Of a DNA stretch of 64,000 bases, positions 43,035 to 52,264 are shown piece after piece. The notes under the pieces are model-generated. The model made no database searches. It was not told the DNA's origin and saw only the letters and a list, made by a program, of their open reading frames with translations. The stretch is from assembly GCF_019396345.1 (NCBI RefSeq), contig NZ_JAHKRM010000042.1, positions 1 through 64,000 of the forward strand. The letters run 5' to 3'. This DNA comes from Nonomuraea guangzhouensis (GTDB lineage: Bacteria; Actinomycetota; Actinomycetes; Streptosporangiales; Streptosporangiaceae). The position numbers and the translations under genes are program-made. Within the stretch, counting starts at the first letter, position 1, and each line of letters starts with the position of its first letter.

Positions 43035-43424
43035 ATGAAAAGAACGACGGTGCGCAGGGCCGGGGTCGTGGCGCTGGCCCTGACCAGCCTGATGGGCGTG
43101 GGCGCCACCGCACAGGCCGACGCCCAGCGGCTCGCCAACTGCGGCGATGGCGCCAGCTTCTGCCTGTTCGAGCACGACGACTACGCCGGTGCCCGACAGG
43201 ATTTCCTCTTCACCGGCCCCTCCGGTGGATGCGCCAATGCTGGACCGCTGAACAACAAGGCCAGCTCCATGAGGAATCCTTCGGGCCGCCGGATCCAGTT
43301 CTACAACAGCGCCAACTGCGCGGGTTCCTACGGCTACGCGGCCGCCCCGAGGTCGTCGGACAGCGACCTGACGAACAACAACTTCGACAACCTGACGAGC
43401 TCCGTGAAGAGCGTCAATCCGTAG
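43035..43424 (+). CDS. secreted peptidase inhibitor I36 / crystallin-like protein
   Basis: 129 residues. A signal peptide (about 1-29) precedes a small beta-rich domain with FCLFEHDDYAGARQDFLF, four Cys and SSMRNPSGRRIQFYNSANC, as in the SMPI-like I36 inhibitors and beta/gamma-crystallin folds of actinomycetes. GAGG lies 6 bp before the ATG at 43035. It is monocistronic as far as seen. Confidence 0.82.
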   Translation: MKRTTVRRAGVVALALTSLMGVGATAQADAQRLANCGDGASFCLFEHDDYAGARQDFLFTGPSGGCANAGPLNNKASSMRNPSGRRIQFYNSANCAGSYGYAAAPRSSDSDLTNNNFDNLTSSVKSVNP

Positions 43425-43471
43425 CGTCTCCTGATCACGGGCGATCTGGTGCGGCCGATCCCGCCCTTTCC

Positions 43472-43693
43472 GTGACTTGTCGGAGCCAGTTGTCCCTGTC
43501 GGCAGCTGGCTACGACCTTGGTCGGTTTCGGCCGTCCCGCCTGGTCGCGACGGCGGAACGATTCGCGATCACCTTCGCCAGGAAGGGCATCCTGGTCGAC
43601 GCCGTCGCCGTGAACGCGCCGAAGGGCCTCATCCGCGTCAAGCGCGCCATCACCGCCGGAGACCACCTGGACGCACTCACCCCTACCACTTGA
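43472..43693 (+). pseudogene. probable fragment of an unknown protein
   Basis: A 73-codon stretch from a GTG at 43472 has protein-like composition: FRPSRLVATAERFAITFARKG and PKGLIRVKRAITAGDH. There is no ribosome site and no credible N-terminus. I think it is the C-terminal part of a larger gene whose front is gone, because it starts abruptly in the middle of a compact domain. Together with the decayed propeller gene nearby this suggests a site of past rearrangement. No function is assigned. Confidence 0.35.
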
Positions 43694-43726
43694 CCAGACT
43701 TACACAAGAACCCATGATAAGTGGGC

Positions 43727-46723
43727 ATGCGACACCGAGCACTCCCCTTACTCTGCGTCACCTTGCTGCTCGCATCCTTCGGACCATTCACGCCGGCTGC
43801 CATGGCCGGTCCGAAGGCTGTCGAGCTATGGGTCGAGAGTCCGCAAAAGACCGTCTATCGCACAACGACGGTCCCGCAGAGTCCGAGCACCTCCATCAAC
43901 CTCGTAGCCGCCCGCGGTGAATACGAGAGCGCGCAGATCGCCGTGCGCGCGAAAGAGCGGCTGCGCATCGAGCGTGTCCGATTCGGCGACCTCACCGCCG
44001 GCGGCCGGAGCCGGATCGCGGGCGCCAACCTGCGCTACCACTTCGTCGCCTACAAGGACGACAGCACGGTCGCGGCGAACCCGTTCTTCCCCGACCGTGC
44101 GGGCAACCTGCTCTATCCCGAGTCGGTCATGCCGGACCCGCTGTCCAACGACCGGGCGACCTGGGTCGAGGGCGGCCGGACTCAGCCCATCTACGTGACC
44201 GGCTTCGTGCCACGCGGCACGGCGCCCGGCACCTATCGCGGCACGGCCAAGGTCGAGACGACGCGGGGCGACTATTCGGTCCCGATCCAGTTCAGCGTCA
44301 GCAACGTCGAGGTCCCCACGATCGACAAGTCACCGTTCACCAACTACCACTGGACGATGACGAACGGCTTCACCTGGGACGGCCTCAGCTGGAACGGTAC
44401 GGCCAGCCAGGCCTACGACGTCGGCAAGTACTACTACGGCGTCGACACCTACAGCGACGCGTGGTTCGGCCTCATGGACGAGTTCGCCCGCAAGCTCGCC
44501 GAATATCGCACCAACATGGTCTGGCTCCGTACCGACCTGTTCCTGCAGTCCACCGGCACGGAGCTGTCGGAATTCGTCAAGGGGATCCCGGGCGACATCG
44601 ACTGGACGAACTTCGACCGCTACGTCGAGACGTTCAAGCGGCACGGGATCACCAAGTTCGCCAACCAGCATCTCATTCACGCGCTGATCAAGATGCCGGA
44701 CAGCGAAAAGCCCAACGACAGCTGGAACACCAAGCTGCCGGACAGCCTGCCGGTCACCGACGCCTACCTGACGAACTATCTGACCGCGCTGTACAAGCAC
44801 CTGAAGAGCAAGGGCTGGACGAACGGCCTGACGTGGTATCAGCACATCAGTGACGAGCCCATCACCGCCGACCAGCGCAACCTCTGGACCTATGTCGCGC
44901 GCAAGATCCAGCAGATCAACGCCGACCTCGGCGCCGATTTCCGCACCATGGACGCCGACCCCGACGGCATCCTGCTCGACGACAAGACCAAGCCCTATGT
45001 CGACACCTGGGTGCCGCTGACGCCGGCATTCGAGCGCAAGAAGGCCGGCTACAAGGCACAGCAGGCCACGGGCCAGGACCTGTGGGTCTACACGTGTGAG
45101 GTCAACACTCCCCCGTGGCTCAACCGGTTCTGGACGCAGCCGACGATGACCGGCCGCATGCTGTTCTGGGACCTCGAGCGCGAGGGCGTGCAGGGTCATC
45201 TGCACTGGGCGTGGAACGCGTGGTACGTGGGCCCCTGGAAGGGCGACTCCTACATCGTCTATCCCGACAAGGCCAACAGGACGGTGAAGAGCAGCCTGCG
45301 TCTGGAGGCACAGCGCGATGGCCTCGAGGACTACGAGCTCCTCTACATCCTGAAGAAGCGCAACCCGGCTCTGGCGAAGCAGATCGTCGACAGCGCGATC
45401 AGCCCGGAGGACCCGCGGCGCTACACACTCGACCCGGCCTATCTCGACACTCTGCACAGCTACATCGTGCGGGCGGCGGCGGGCGAGACCGTCGGCGCGA
45501 TTCCCCAGCCGACCAGCCCCTATGAAGATCAGGATGTCCCCCGTACGTTCCTGCTCGACGGCACCGACGACAGCATCGGCTACTCCACCGGCTGGGCACC
45601 GCGGCAGCGGCAGTCCGCGTACCTCGGCAGCGTCCACATCAGCAAGACCGCCGGCAACAAGGCGACCTACGAGTTCGAGGGCACCGGCATCGACGCGTTC
45701 TTCGAGAAGAACACGACGACCGGAAAGGTGTCCGTGTCGGTCGACGGCGGACCGGCGACGGTGATCGACCTGTTCGAGGCGGTCCAGTACGACCGCTTCA
45801 CCGCATTTCGAAAGACCGGCCTGACACCGGGCAAGCACCGGATCGAGATCACCAACGTCGAGAACAAGGAGGTGCGGTTCGACGGATTCCGCGTGCGACT
45901 CGCACCTGGGCAGCAGCACTTCGACGCGACGTTGACGGACCTGAAGCTGACCAACGTCGCGGAATTCACCTTCGAGGGGCATCGCGGTGACTACGCGCTG
46001 CTCGTCGACCAGGGGGCGAGCACCGTCGGCCTGACCCCGACGCTGACCGACGCCGGCGGCACGATCACCGTCGACGGCGGTGCCGTCGCCAACGGTGCGA
46101 CCGTCAACGTCAACGTGGCGAACGGCAAGAACAAGGTCGAGATCCGTACGCTGGCCAGCGATGGCAAGACCGCGAAGACCTATGAGCTCACGCTCGTGAA
46201 GGGCGCGGTGAACACGGCGGACGCCAACATCGCCCGCAGCTATTCGGCGGTGTCGGCCTCGGCGGCCCGTGATGGCGATGGCGGCGTGCAATACGGCCCG
46301 CAGAAGATGGTCGACGGCGAATACGGCACGATGTTCGCCGCCAAGCAGGGCTACACCGACGCGAACCCGTTCCCGCACGAGATCGTGCTGGGCTGGACCG
46401 ACCCGAAGGCGTTCAACACGCTCGTGGTCGCCACCCGTGGTGGCATTCCGCAGGGTCTGACCGACGTCGACGTCGAGGTCTCGGCCAACGGCACCGACTG
46501 GACGAGCGCCGCGCAGGGCGTCTCGTTCCGGTGGACGCACGACGATGACGACGGCGTCATGGAGTATTCGGTCGCCGATCTTCCCGACCTGCAAGGCGTC
46601 AGGAAGCTGCGCCTGAAGATCAACGATGCGAACTACACCCGCTGGAGCATGTACGCCGTCTATGAGCTGGAGCTCTACAACCTGCCGGCTCAGCGTACGG
46701 CGACGAGCGGCCAGACCCACTGA
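43727..46723 (+). CDS. large secreted GH123-like glycosidase with discoidin-type domain
   Basis: 998 residues. A signal peptide (about 1-27) is followed by an N-terminal beta-sandwich (30-200), a TIM-barrel-like catalytic region of the DUF4091/GH123 type (about 210-560) with LTWYQHISDEPI and LFWDLEREGVQGHLHWAWNAW, then a discoidin-like beta-domain (about 605-720), a cadherin-like beta-sandwich and a C-terminal F5/8-type carbohydrate-binding domain (about 850-985). The ISDEP pair may be the DE motif used in substrate-assisted catalysis by GH123 N-acetyl-beta-hexosaminidases. GTG at 43721 is an alternative start. A strong hairpin follows the stop. Confidence 0.8.
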   Translation: MRHRALPLLCVTLLLASFGPFTPAAMAGPKAVELWVESPQKTVYRTTTVPQSPSTSINLVAARGEYESAQIAVRAKERLRIERVRFGDLTAGGRSRIAGANLRYHFVAYKDDSTVAANPFFPDRAGNLLYPESVMPDPLSNDRATWVEGGRTQPIYVTGFVPRGTAPGTYRGTAKVETTRGDYSVPIQFSVSNVEVPTIDKSPFTNYHWTMTNGFTWDGLSWNGTASQAYDVGKYYYGVDTYSDAWFGLMDEFARKLAEYRTNMVWLRTDLFLQSTGTELSEFVKGIPGDIDWTNFDRYVETFKRHGITKFANQHLIHALIKMPDSEKPNDSWNTKLPDSLPVTDAYLTNYLTALYKHLKSKGWTNGLTWYQHISDEPITADQRNLWTYVARKIQQINADLGADFRTMDADPDGILLDDKTKPYVDTWVPLTPAFERKKAGYKAQQATGQDLWVYTCEVNTPPWLNRFWTQPTMTGRMLFWDLEREGVQGHLHWAWNAWYVGPWKGDSYIVYPDKANRTVKSSLRLEAQRDGLEDYELLYILKKRNPALAKQIVDSAISPEDPRRYTLDPAYLDTLHSYIVRAAAGETVGAIPQPTSPYEDQDVPRTFLLDGTDDSIGYSTGWAPRQRQSAYLGSVHISKTAGNKATYEFEGTGIDAFFEKNTTTGKVSVSVDGGPATVIDLFEAVQYDRFTAFRKTGLTPGKHRIEITNVENKEVRFDGFRVRLAPGQQHFDATLTDLKLTNVAEFTFEGHRGDYALLVDQGASTVGLTPTLTDAGGTITVDGGAVANGATVNVNVANGKNKVEIRTLASDGKTAKTYELTLVKGAVNTADANIARSYSAVSASAARDGDGGVQYGPQKMVDGEYGTMFAAKQGYTDANPFPHEIVLGWTDPKAFNTLVVATRGGIPQGLTDVDVEVSANGTDWTSAAQGVSFRWTHDDDDGVMEYSVADLPDLQGVRKLRLKINDANYTRWSMYAVYELELYNLPAQRTATSGQTH

Positions 46724-46731
46724 CAGATTCG

Positions 46732-46760
46732 TGCCCGTCGCCTAGACCAGGCGACGGGCA
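46732..46760 (+). terminator. hairpin terminator after the GH123-like gene
   Basis: Perfect 11-bp stem, 46732-46742 with 46750-46760, and a 7-nt loop, 8 bp after the stop. It sits between convergent genes and may also serve the ROK gene from the other side. Confidence 0.85.
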
Positions 46761-46783
46761 CAATCTGCGATGCCCCCCAAGCG

Positions 46784-47935
46784 TCACATGAATGGCTTCG
46801 GGAGGGGAGCGTCGAAGTCGTAGAGGCGGGCGTCGACGTGATCGAGCGCGCGCCGTACCGCGCCCAGGGCCACGGCCTGCTCCCCCAGATCGGAGATCAC
46901 CACCACCGGAGGTTCGAGGCAGAACGGGACCACATACCGGCGCACCGGCTCGAGCAGCACGTCGCCCGCACGCGAGACGCCGCCGCCCAGCACCACCAGC
47001 TCGGGATCCACGGTCAGCACCAAGGCGGCGATGCCTTCCGCCAGGTCGCGCGCGTATTGCTCGACCGCCCACTGCGCGGCCGGGTCGCCGGACCTGGCCG
47101 CGGCGAAGACCTGGGCGGCGGCGTCCCGTGGTGCCGTGCCGGGCGGCAGGCCCTGGAAACCGGTCAGATGGACGGGTGCGCGGTGCCAGCCGACCAGCGG
47201 CAGCGCGCCGATCTCGCCCGCGCCACCCCTGGCGCCTTTGAGGAGGTTGCCGCCCACCACGATGCCCGCGCCCGTGCGCACGCCGGACAGCACGAACACC
47301 AGGTCATCGATGCCGCGGGCCTGGCCGCGCCACCGCTCGGCGACCGCGGCCAGGTTGCAGTCGTTCTCCACCAGTACGGGGCAGTCGAAGCTCGCGCGCA
47401 GCTCGCCCGCCAGATCGAGGCCGGTCCACTCGGGCAGGCCGACGGACAGCTTCACCACACCTTCGGCGCTCACCACGCCAGTGGTGCCCGCGCAGACGGC
47501 GGCGATGCGGTCGGCGGTCAGCCCCGCGGCCTTCAGCGCGGCCGTGATCGCCGTCCTGATGCCCGCAAGTCGCTCGGCGCGGCCGGCGGTGGCGGCGGTC
47601 GGCTCGTCATGCGCGGCCACGACCGTGCCGTCCAGGTCGGCGACGCTGGCTCTGATCGTGTAGGAGCCTATGTCGATCCCGAGCACGTGGCCGCCCGTCG
47701 CGTGGAAGGCGAACAACCTGGCCGGCCGCCCCATCTGGCCGCTCTCCGGTGGCAGCTCCCGGAGCCAGCCCGCCGCCAGCAACTCATCGACCAAGCCCTC
47801 CACGGTCGGCCTGGACAGCGCGGCCCCCTTGGCGAGGTCGGTCAGTCCGAGCGGCCCCTGCGACCGGACCGTCTGGAGCGCCGTCACGAGATTGATCCGA
47901 CGAAGCCGCGAGGTGTCGCCGCCACGAATTGTCAC
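46784..47935 (-). CDS. ROK family repressor of the galactoside operon
   Basis: 383 residues. An N-terminal winged helix (about 10-75) has LTDLAKGAALSRPTVEGLVDELL; the ROK sugar-kinase-like domain follows, with GIDIGSYTIRASVADLDG and ARGGAGEIGALPLVG. The ROK zinc-site Cys cluster after this is not obvious, suggesting loss of kinase activity and a pure regulator. The GTG at 47935 has AAGGGGG 5 bp upstream. It is divergent from an operon of oxidoreductase, sugar importer and GH35 galactosidase, which it probably controls. Confidence 0.88.
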   Translation of the reverse strand: MTIRGGDTSRLRRINLVTALQTVRSQGPLGLTDLAKGAALSRPTVEGLVDELLAAGWLRELPPESGQMGRPARLFAFHATGGHVLGIDIGSYTIRASVADLDGTVVAAHDEPTAATAGRAERLAGIRTAITAALKAAGLTADRIAAVCAGTTGVVSAEGVVKLSVGLPEWTGLDLAGELRASFDCPVLVENDCNLAAVAERWRGQARGIDDLVFVLSGVRTGAGIVVGGNLLKGARGGAGEIGALPLVGWHRAPVHLTGFQGLPPGTAPRDAAAQVFAAARSGDPAAQWAVEQYARDLAEGIAALVLTVDPELVVLGGGVSRAGDVLLEPVRRYVVPFCLEPPVVVISDLGEQAVALGAVRRALDHVDARLYDFDAPLPKPFM

Positions 47936-47953
47936 GCATGCCCCCTTGACAGA

Positions 47954-47997
47954 TAGTACATCGGAGAAATAAAAACAGCCTTCATTAGTAATGTACA
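47954..47997. promoter_or_regulatory. divergent operator region for the ROK repressor
   Basis: CATTAGTAATG at 47983-47993 is a perfect palindrome. GTACAT (47956-47961) and ATGTAC (47991-47996) form a wider inverted repeat. The whole gap is AT-rich and lies between the two start codons, 20-60 bp from each, where a ROK dimer could block both promoters. Confidence 0.6.
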
Positions 47998-48014
47998 ACT
48001 CGTAGGAGATGCGG

Positions 48015-49277
48015 ATGGTCACTCTTGCCGTGATTGGGGCGGGCCTGCGCGGCACCGGCTACGCCAGGCTGGCCCGCGAAGGCGGGTTCGCCGAGGTCGT
48101 GGCCGTCGCCGAGCCCGACCAGGACAGGCGGGCGGACTTCGCGGCCGAGCACGGGATCCCGGCCGAGCGCGTCTTCGCCGACTGGCGGGACCTGCTGGCC
48201 GGCGAGCGGCTGGCCGACGCGGTGATCGTGGCCACGCAGGACCGCCTGCACCTCCAGCCCGCCGTACGCGCGGCCGAGCTGGGTTACCACATCCTGCTGG
48301 AGAAGCCGATGGCGCCGACGGAGGAGGACGCCGCGGCCATCGCCGAAGCCGCCGACCGCAACGGCGTGATCCTGGCGGTCTGCCATGTGCTGCGCTACGC
48401 GCCCTACACCACCAAGCTCAAGGAGCTCCTGGACGAGGGCAGGATCGGCCAGATCATGAACATCCAGCACCTGGAGCAGGTCGGCTGGTGGCACCAGGCA
48501 CACTCCTTCGTGCGAGGCAACTGGCGGAACGAGGCCGAGTCGGCCCCGATGCTGCTCGCCAAAGCCTGCCATGATCTTGATTGGCTCGTGCACATCAAGG
48601 GCGAGGTGCCCGAGCGGGTCTCCTCCTTCGGCAAGCTCGTCCACTTCACCAAGGAGAGCAAGCCCGCGGGGGCCGCCGACCGCTGCCTGGACTGCTCGAT
48701 CGAGCCCACCTGTCCCTACTCGGCCCGGCGGTTGTACATGGACGGCCTCGCCGATCCGGCCCGGCACGTCTGGCCGCTCGGTGCGATCACCCGCGACTTC
48801 ACCGAGGAGGGCGTGCTCGCGGCCCTGCGCGAGGGTCCGTACGGCAGATGCGTCTACGCCTGCGACAACGACGTGGTCGACAGCCAGGTGGTGATCATGG
48901 AGTTCGCCGACGGCACGAGCGCCACCTGCACCGTCACCGCGTTCGGCGCACTCGAGCACCGGAAGACCAGGATCTTCGGCACACGCGGCTCGATCGAGTG
49001 CGACGGCGAGACGCTCCGCGTCCACGACTTCCTCACCGATGAGGTGTCGGTGATCGACGCCCTCGCCGGAGCGGACGCCTCGGCCGCCTCCGGGCACGGA
49101 GGGGGTGACGGAGCGCTGATGCGGGCGTTCCTCGCCGCCGTCCGCGACAACAATCCGGCCTTGGTCTCGACCAACGCGCAGGCCAGCCTCGCCACGCACC
49201 GGGTGGTCTGGGCCGCGGAGCAGGCCAGGCACACCCGAACCGTCGTCTCGATCGGAAAGGCCCCCCACCATGCGTAA
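48015..49277 (+). CDS. Gfo/Idh/MocA family oxidoreductase
   Basis: 420 residues. The N-terminal Rossmann fold is TLAVIGAGLRGTGYARLA and EKP in ILLEKPMAP is the catalytic-region motif. An insert RCLDCSIEPTCPYSA holds three Cys seen in some sugar-oxidising subfamilies. The ATG at 48015 is 7 bp after GGAG and is preferred to 48009. Its role is probably NAD(P)-dependent oxidation of a sugar or glycoside as a first step, inferred from the operon with a sugar importer and a galactosidase. Confidence 0.9.
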   Translation: MVTLAVIGAGLRGTGYARLAREGGFAEVVAVAEPDQDRRADFAAEHGIPAERVFADWRDLLAGERLADAVIVATQDRLHLQPAVRAAELGYHILLEKPMAPTEEDAAAIAEAADRNGVILAVCHVLRYAPYTTKLKELLDEGRIGQIMNIQHLEQVGWWHQAHSFVRGNWRNEAESAPMLLAKACHDLDWLVHIKGEVPERVSSFGKLVHFTKESKPAGAADRCLDCSIEPTCPYSARRLYMDGLADPARHVWPLGAITRDFTEEGVLAALREGPYGRCVYACDNDVVDSQVVIMEFADGTSATCTVTAFGALEHRKTRIFGTRGSIECDGETLRVHDFLTDEVSVIDALAGADASAASGHGGGDGALMRAFLAAVRDNNPALVSTNAQASLATHRVVWAAEQARHTRTVVSIGKAPHHA

Positions 49278-50523
49278 AATGACGGCTCTCCTCCTGATCG
49301 GTGCCCTCGGCCTGACCGCCTGTGGCAAGAAGAACAGCACCGAACCCGCCCAGCAGTCCCTGTCCTACCGCTCCTCCTGGGGCGCGGCGGAACCCCAGGC
49401 GAAGATCATCAAGACGATCATGGACGACTTCGCCAAGGAGACGGGCACCAAGGTCGACCTGAAGTTCGTCGGCCGCACCGGCAACGAGAACCTCAACGCC
49501 GAGATGGCCTCCGGCCAGGGCCCCGACCTGTTCGACACCACCACCGGCGACATCGACACCCTGACCGCCCAGAACATCATCGGCCCGCTGGACGACCTGG
49601 AGAACACCCAGATCCCCGGCGAGGGCAAGACGGTCAAGGAAGTGCTTCCCGAGCCGGTACGGCGGGCCTCCTCCGGCAAGAACGGCCTGGCCTTCGTTCC
49701 GCACACGATCATCTCCACCGCCATCTGGTACGACGCGGCCAAGCACCCCGGACTGAACCCACAGACCTGGGACGAGTTCATCGCCTTCCTCGATGAGTCC
49801 AAGAAGGCCGGCCGTACCCCGATCGGCCAGGACGGCACCATCGCCTTCTACAACGTCTACTGGTTCTACGCCCTCCTGGTGGGCGCCAACGGCGCGGGAA
49901 GCCTCGCCGAGCTGGGCAAGGACTCCGCCAACTGGGACAAGCCCCAGGTGCTCGACGCGGCGAAGAAGGTCGAGCAGCTCGCCAAGGGCGGGTACTTCCA
50001 GCGGGACTTCATGGCGACCAAGTTCCCCGCCGCACAGAACGCCTGGGCGGCGGGCACGTACGACCTGAACCTCAACGGCACCTGGCTGGCCAGCGAGGTC
50101 CAGAGCCAGCTCACTCCCGGCTTCAAGGTCGCCTCGTTCCAGATGCCCGCAGGCGGCAAGAAGTCCATCGAGGTGGGCACCCTCGGCTGGGGCGTGAACG
50201 CCAAGGGCAAGAACGTCGCGACGGCCAAGAAGTTCCTGGCTTTCGCGCTGCGGAAGAAGTACATGGAGCAGTTCTCCACCGTGGCGCTGAACATCTCCTC
50301 GCGCGGTGACGTGCCCGCGCCCGCGAACATGGCGGACCTGCAGAAGGCGGTGCTGGAGGCCAAGGAGACGCACCTGAGCTACGACTACGCGGGTGCCGAC
50401 AAGACCTGGTGGGGCGACATGTTCCTGCCGCTGAGCGACAAGCTCCTCTCCGGCAAGATCGACGCGGCCACGTTCGTCCGCGAGGGCAAGAAGCAGACAG
50501 CCGACCATCTGGCGAACGGGTGA
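49270..50523 (+). CDS. sugar ABC importer binding lipoprotein
   Basis: 417 residues. Lipobox LTAC (Cys about residue 18) and a family 1 extracellular solute-binding fold with SGQGPDLFDTTTGD. It overlaps the oxidoreductase stop and the permease start. Two CUT1-type permeases follow but no ATPase, so a shared MsiK-like ATPase elsewhere is expected. Confidence 0.91.
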   Translation: MRKMTALLLIGALGLTACGKKNSTEPAQQSLSYRSSWGAAEPQAKIIKTIMDDFAKETGTKVDLKFVGRTGNENLNAEMASGQGPDLFDTTTGDIDTLTAQNIIGPLDDLENTQIPGEGKTVKEVLPEPVRRASSGKNGLAFVPHTIISTAIWYDAAKHPGLNPQTWDEFIAFLDESKKAGRTPIGQDGTIAFYNVYWFYALLVGANGAGSLAELGKDSANWDKPQVLDAAKKVEQLAKGGYFQRDFMATKFPAAQNAWAAGTYDLNLNGTWLASEVQSQLTPGFKVASFQMPAGGKKSIEVGTLGWGVNAKGKNVATAKKFLAFALRKKYMEQFSTVALNISSRGDVPAPANMADLQKAVLEAKETHLSYDYAGADKTWWGDMFLPLSDKLLSGKIDAATFVREGKKQTADHLANG

Positions 50524-51401
50524 AAACCTACGAACGGGCCTTCTGGCCTTTCCTCCTGCCCGCGCTCCTGGTCTACACCCTGCTGTTCGTCGCGCCATCG
50601 CTGTTCGGAATCTGGATCAGCCTCACCCAATGGTCAGGCCCCGGCTCGGAGATGACCTGGCGCGGGCTGGACAACTACGTGGCGCTGCTGCACAACCAGG
50701 TCTTCGCCACGGCCTTCACCAACACCTTCGTGATGGCGATCGTCGGCGGCGCCCTGATCTTCGGCTTCACCTTCCTCGCCATGGTCGTGCTCAGGCAGCT
50801 CAAAGGGCGGGCCTTCATCCGGGCCGTCGTCTTCCTGCCGCTGATCATCTCGCTCATCGCGATCGGCGCGGCGGTGGGCTTCCTGCTCAACCCCGAAGGC
50901 GCGATCAACACCGTGCTCGGCTGGGTCGGCCTGGACCCGCAACCCTGGCTCGGCCCCGAGATGGTGTTCCGCTGCGTCGTGGGCGGGCTGGTCTGGTCGA
51001 GCACCGGCTTCTACGTCGCGCTGATGATGTCGGCCGCCGACGCCATCCCGGCGCACGTGTACGAGGACGCCCTGCTCATCGGGGCCACCAAATGGGAGCA
51101 GTTCCGGCACATCACGCTGCCGTTGACCTGGGACGTCTTCGCCGTCGCCGCCGTCCTCTGGGTGGTCGGCAGCCTGAAGATCTTCGACATCGTGCTGGCC
51201 TTCACCACCGCGGGCACCACTGCCGCACCGCCGATCCCCGCCCGGACGATCGCGGTGCAGCAGTTCATCGTGGTGAAGGGCGCCGGCCTGCCAGAGCTCG
51301 GCAGCGCGGCGGCCATGGGCGTGATGACGCTCCTGGTGACGGCCGTACTCATCGTGCTGACCCGGCGCATCACCCGGCGTGATCGAGTGGAGCTGTCATG
51401 A
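50520..51401 (+). CDS. sugar ABC importer permease 1
   Basis: 293 residues with six membrane segments, of the CUT1 MalF type without the large loop. EAA loop: EDALLIGATKWEQFRHITLPL. The start is GTG at 50520, overlapping the binding-protein stop as GTGA. No ribosome site other than the coupling is seen. Confidence 0.92.
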   Translation: MKTYERAFWPFLLPALLVYTLLFVAPSLFGIWISLTQWSGPGSEMTWRGLDNYVALLHNQVFATAFTNTFVMAIVGGALIFGFTFLAMVVLRQLKGRAFIRAVVFLPLIISLIAIGAAVGFLLNPEGAINTVLGWVGLDPQPWLGPEMVFRCVVGGLVWSSTGFYVALMMSAADAIPAHVYEDALLIGATKWEQFRHITLPLTWDVFAVAAVLWVVGSLKIFDIVLAFTTAGTTAAPPIPARTIAVQQFIVVKGAGLPELGSAAAMGVMTLLVTAVLIVLTRRITRRDRVELS

Positions 51402-52264
51402 GGCGTCTGATCGGGGACATCCTGCTCCCCAGGGCCACGGCCATCGCGCTCTGGGCCTGGGTGGCCTTCAACCTCGCCCTGATCGGCTGGGTGGGCATCC
51501 AGTCGCTGAAGGACTCGCGGGACGTGTGGCTGCATCCGTTCGCGCTGCCGGCGACCCCGCGATGGGACAACTTCTTCTCGGCGTGGCAGGCGGCCGAATT
51601 CTCCGCCGCGGCCCTGAACAGCGTGGTGCTGACCGTGTTCGGCGCCGTGTTGATCGTGGCGATCTCCGCTCCCGCCGCCTACGTGCTGGCTCGCTCGAGC
51701 CGGCGCGTCGCCGGCCCGACGATCAGCTATTTCGCAATGGGGCTGAGCATCCCGATCCAGACCATCCTGGTGCCGATCGTGGTGATCAAGCTGTCGGTCT
51801 ACACGTTCATGGAGGACTGGGTCACCGGCTGGTGGGACAACCGCATCACCCTGCTGGTCTTCCAGGTGGCGCTGTCGGTGCCCTTCGCGGTGTTCGTGCT
51901 CACCGGGTACATGCGCTCGCTGCCGCACGAGATCGAGGAGGCGGCCGAGATCGACGGCGCCGGCCCGCTCCGCGCGTTCGTCCTGGTTATCATGCCCGTG
52001 GCCAGGCCGGGCCTGACCACCGTGCTGGTGCTCAATGTCATGGGCCTGTGGAACGAGACCCTGCTCGCCCTGCTGATCGCCCCCCTCCCCGAGGAACGCA
52101 ACCTGCCCGCCGCCCTCCTCGGTCTGTACAGCAGCATGCAGTACAGCTCCGACTGGGGCGGCATGTTCGCGGGCATCGTGATCCTGGTCTACCCCATGAT
52201 CGTGCTCTACCTCTGGCTGGGCCGCCGCATCGTCGACGGCATGACCGCCGGAATCAGCAGATGA
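51398..52264 (+). CDS. sugar ABC importer permease 2
   Basis: 288 residues with six membrane segments, MalG type. EAA loop: EEAAEIDGAGPLRAFVLVIMP. It overlaps both neighbours by 4 bp. No ATPase gene follows. Confidence 0.92.
   Translation: MRRLIGDILLPRATAIALWAWVAFNLALIGWVGIQSLKDSRDVWLHPFALPATPRWDNFFSAWQAAEFSAAALNSVVLTVFGAVLIVAISAPAAYVLARSSRRVAGPTISYFAMGLSIPIQTILVPIVVIKLSVYTFMEDWVTGWWDNRITLLVFQVALSVPFAVFVLTGYMRSLPHEIEEAAEIDGAGPLRAFVLVIMPVARPGLTTVLVLNVMGLWNETLLALLIAPLPEERNLPAALLGLYSSMQYSSDWGGMFAGIVILVYPMIVLYLWLGRRIVDGMTAGISR

Noticed and set aside
44330..46720. 796-codon minus-strand ORF opposite the GH123-like gene
   Set aside because: Val/Asp/Arg-rich antisense product without domains, against a clear secreted enzyme on the plus strand.
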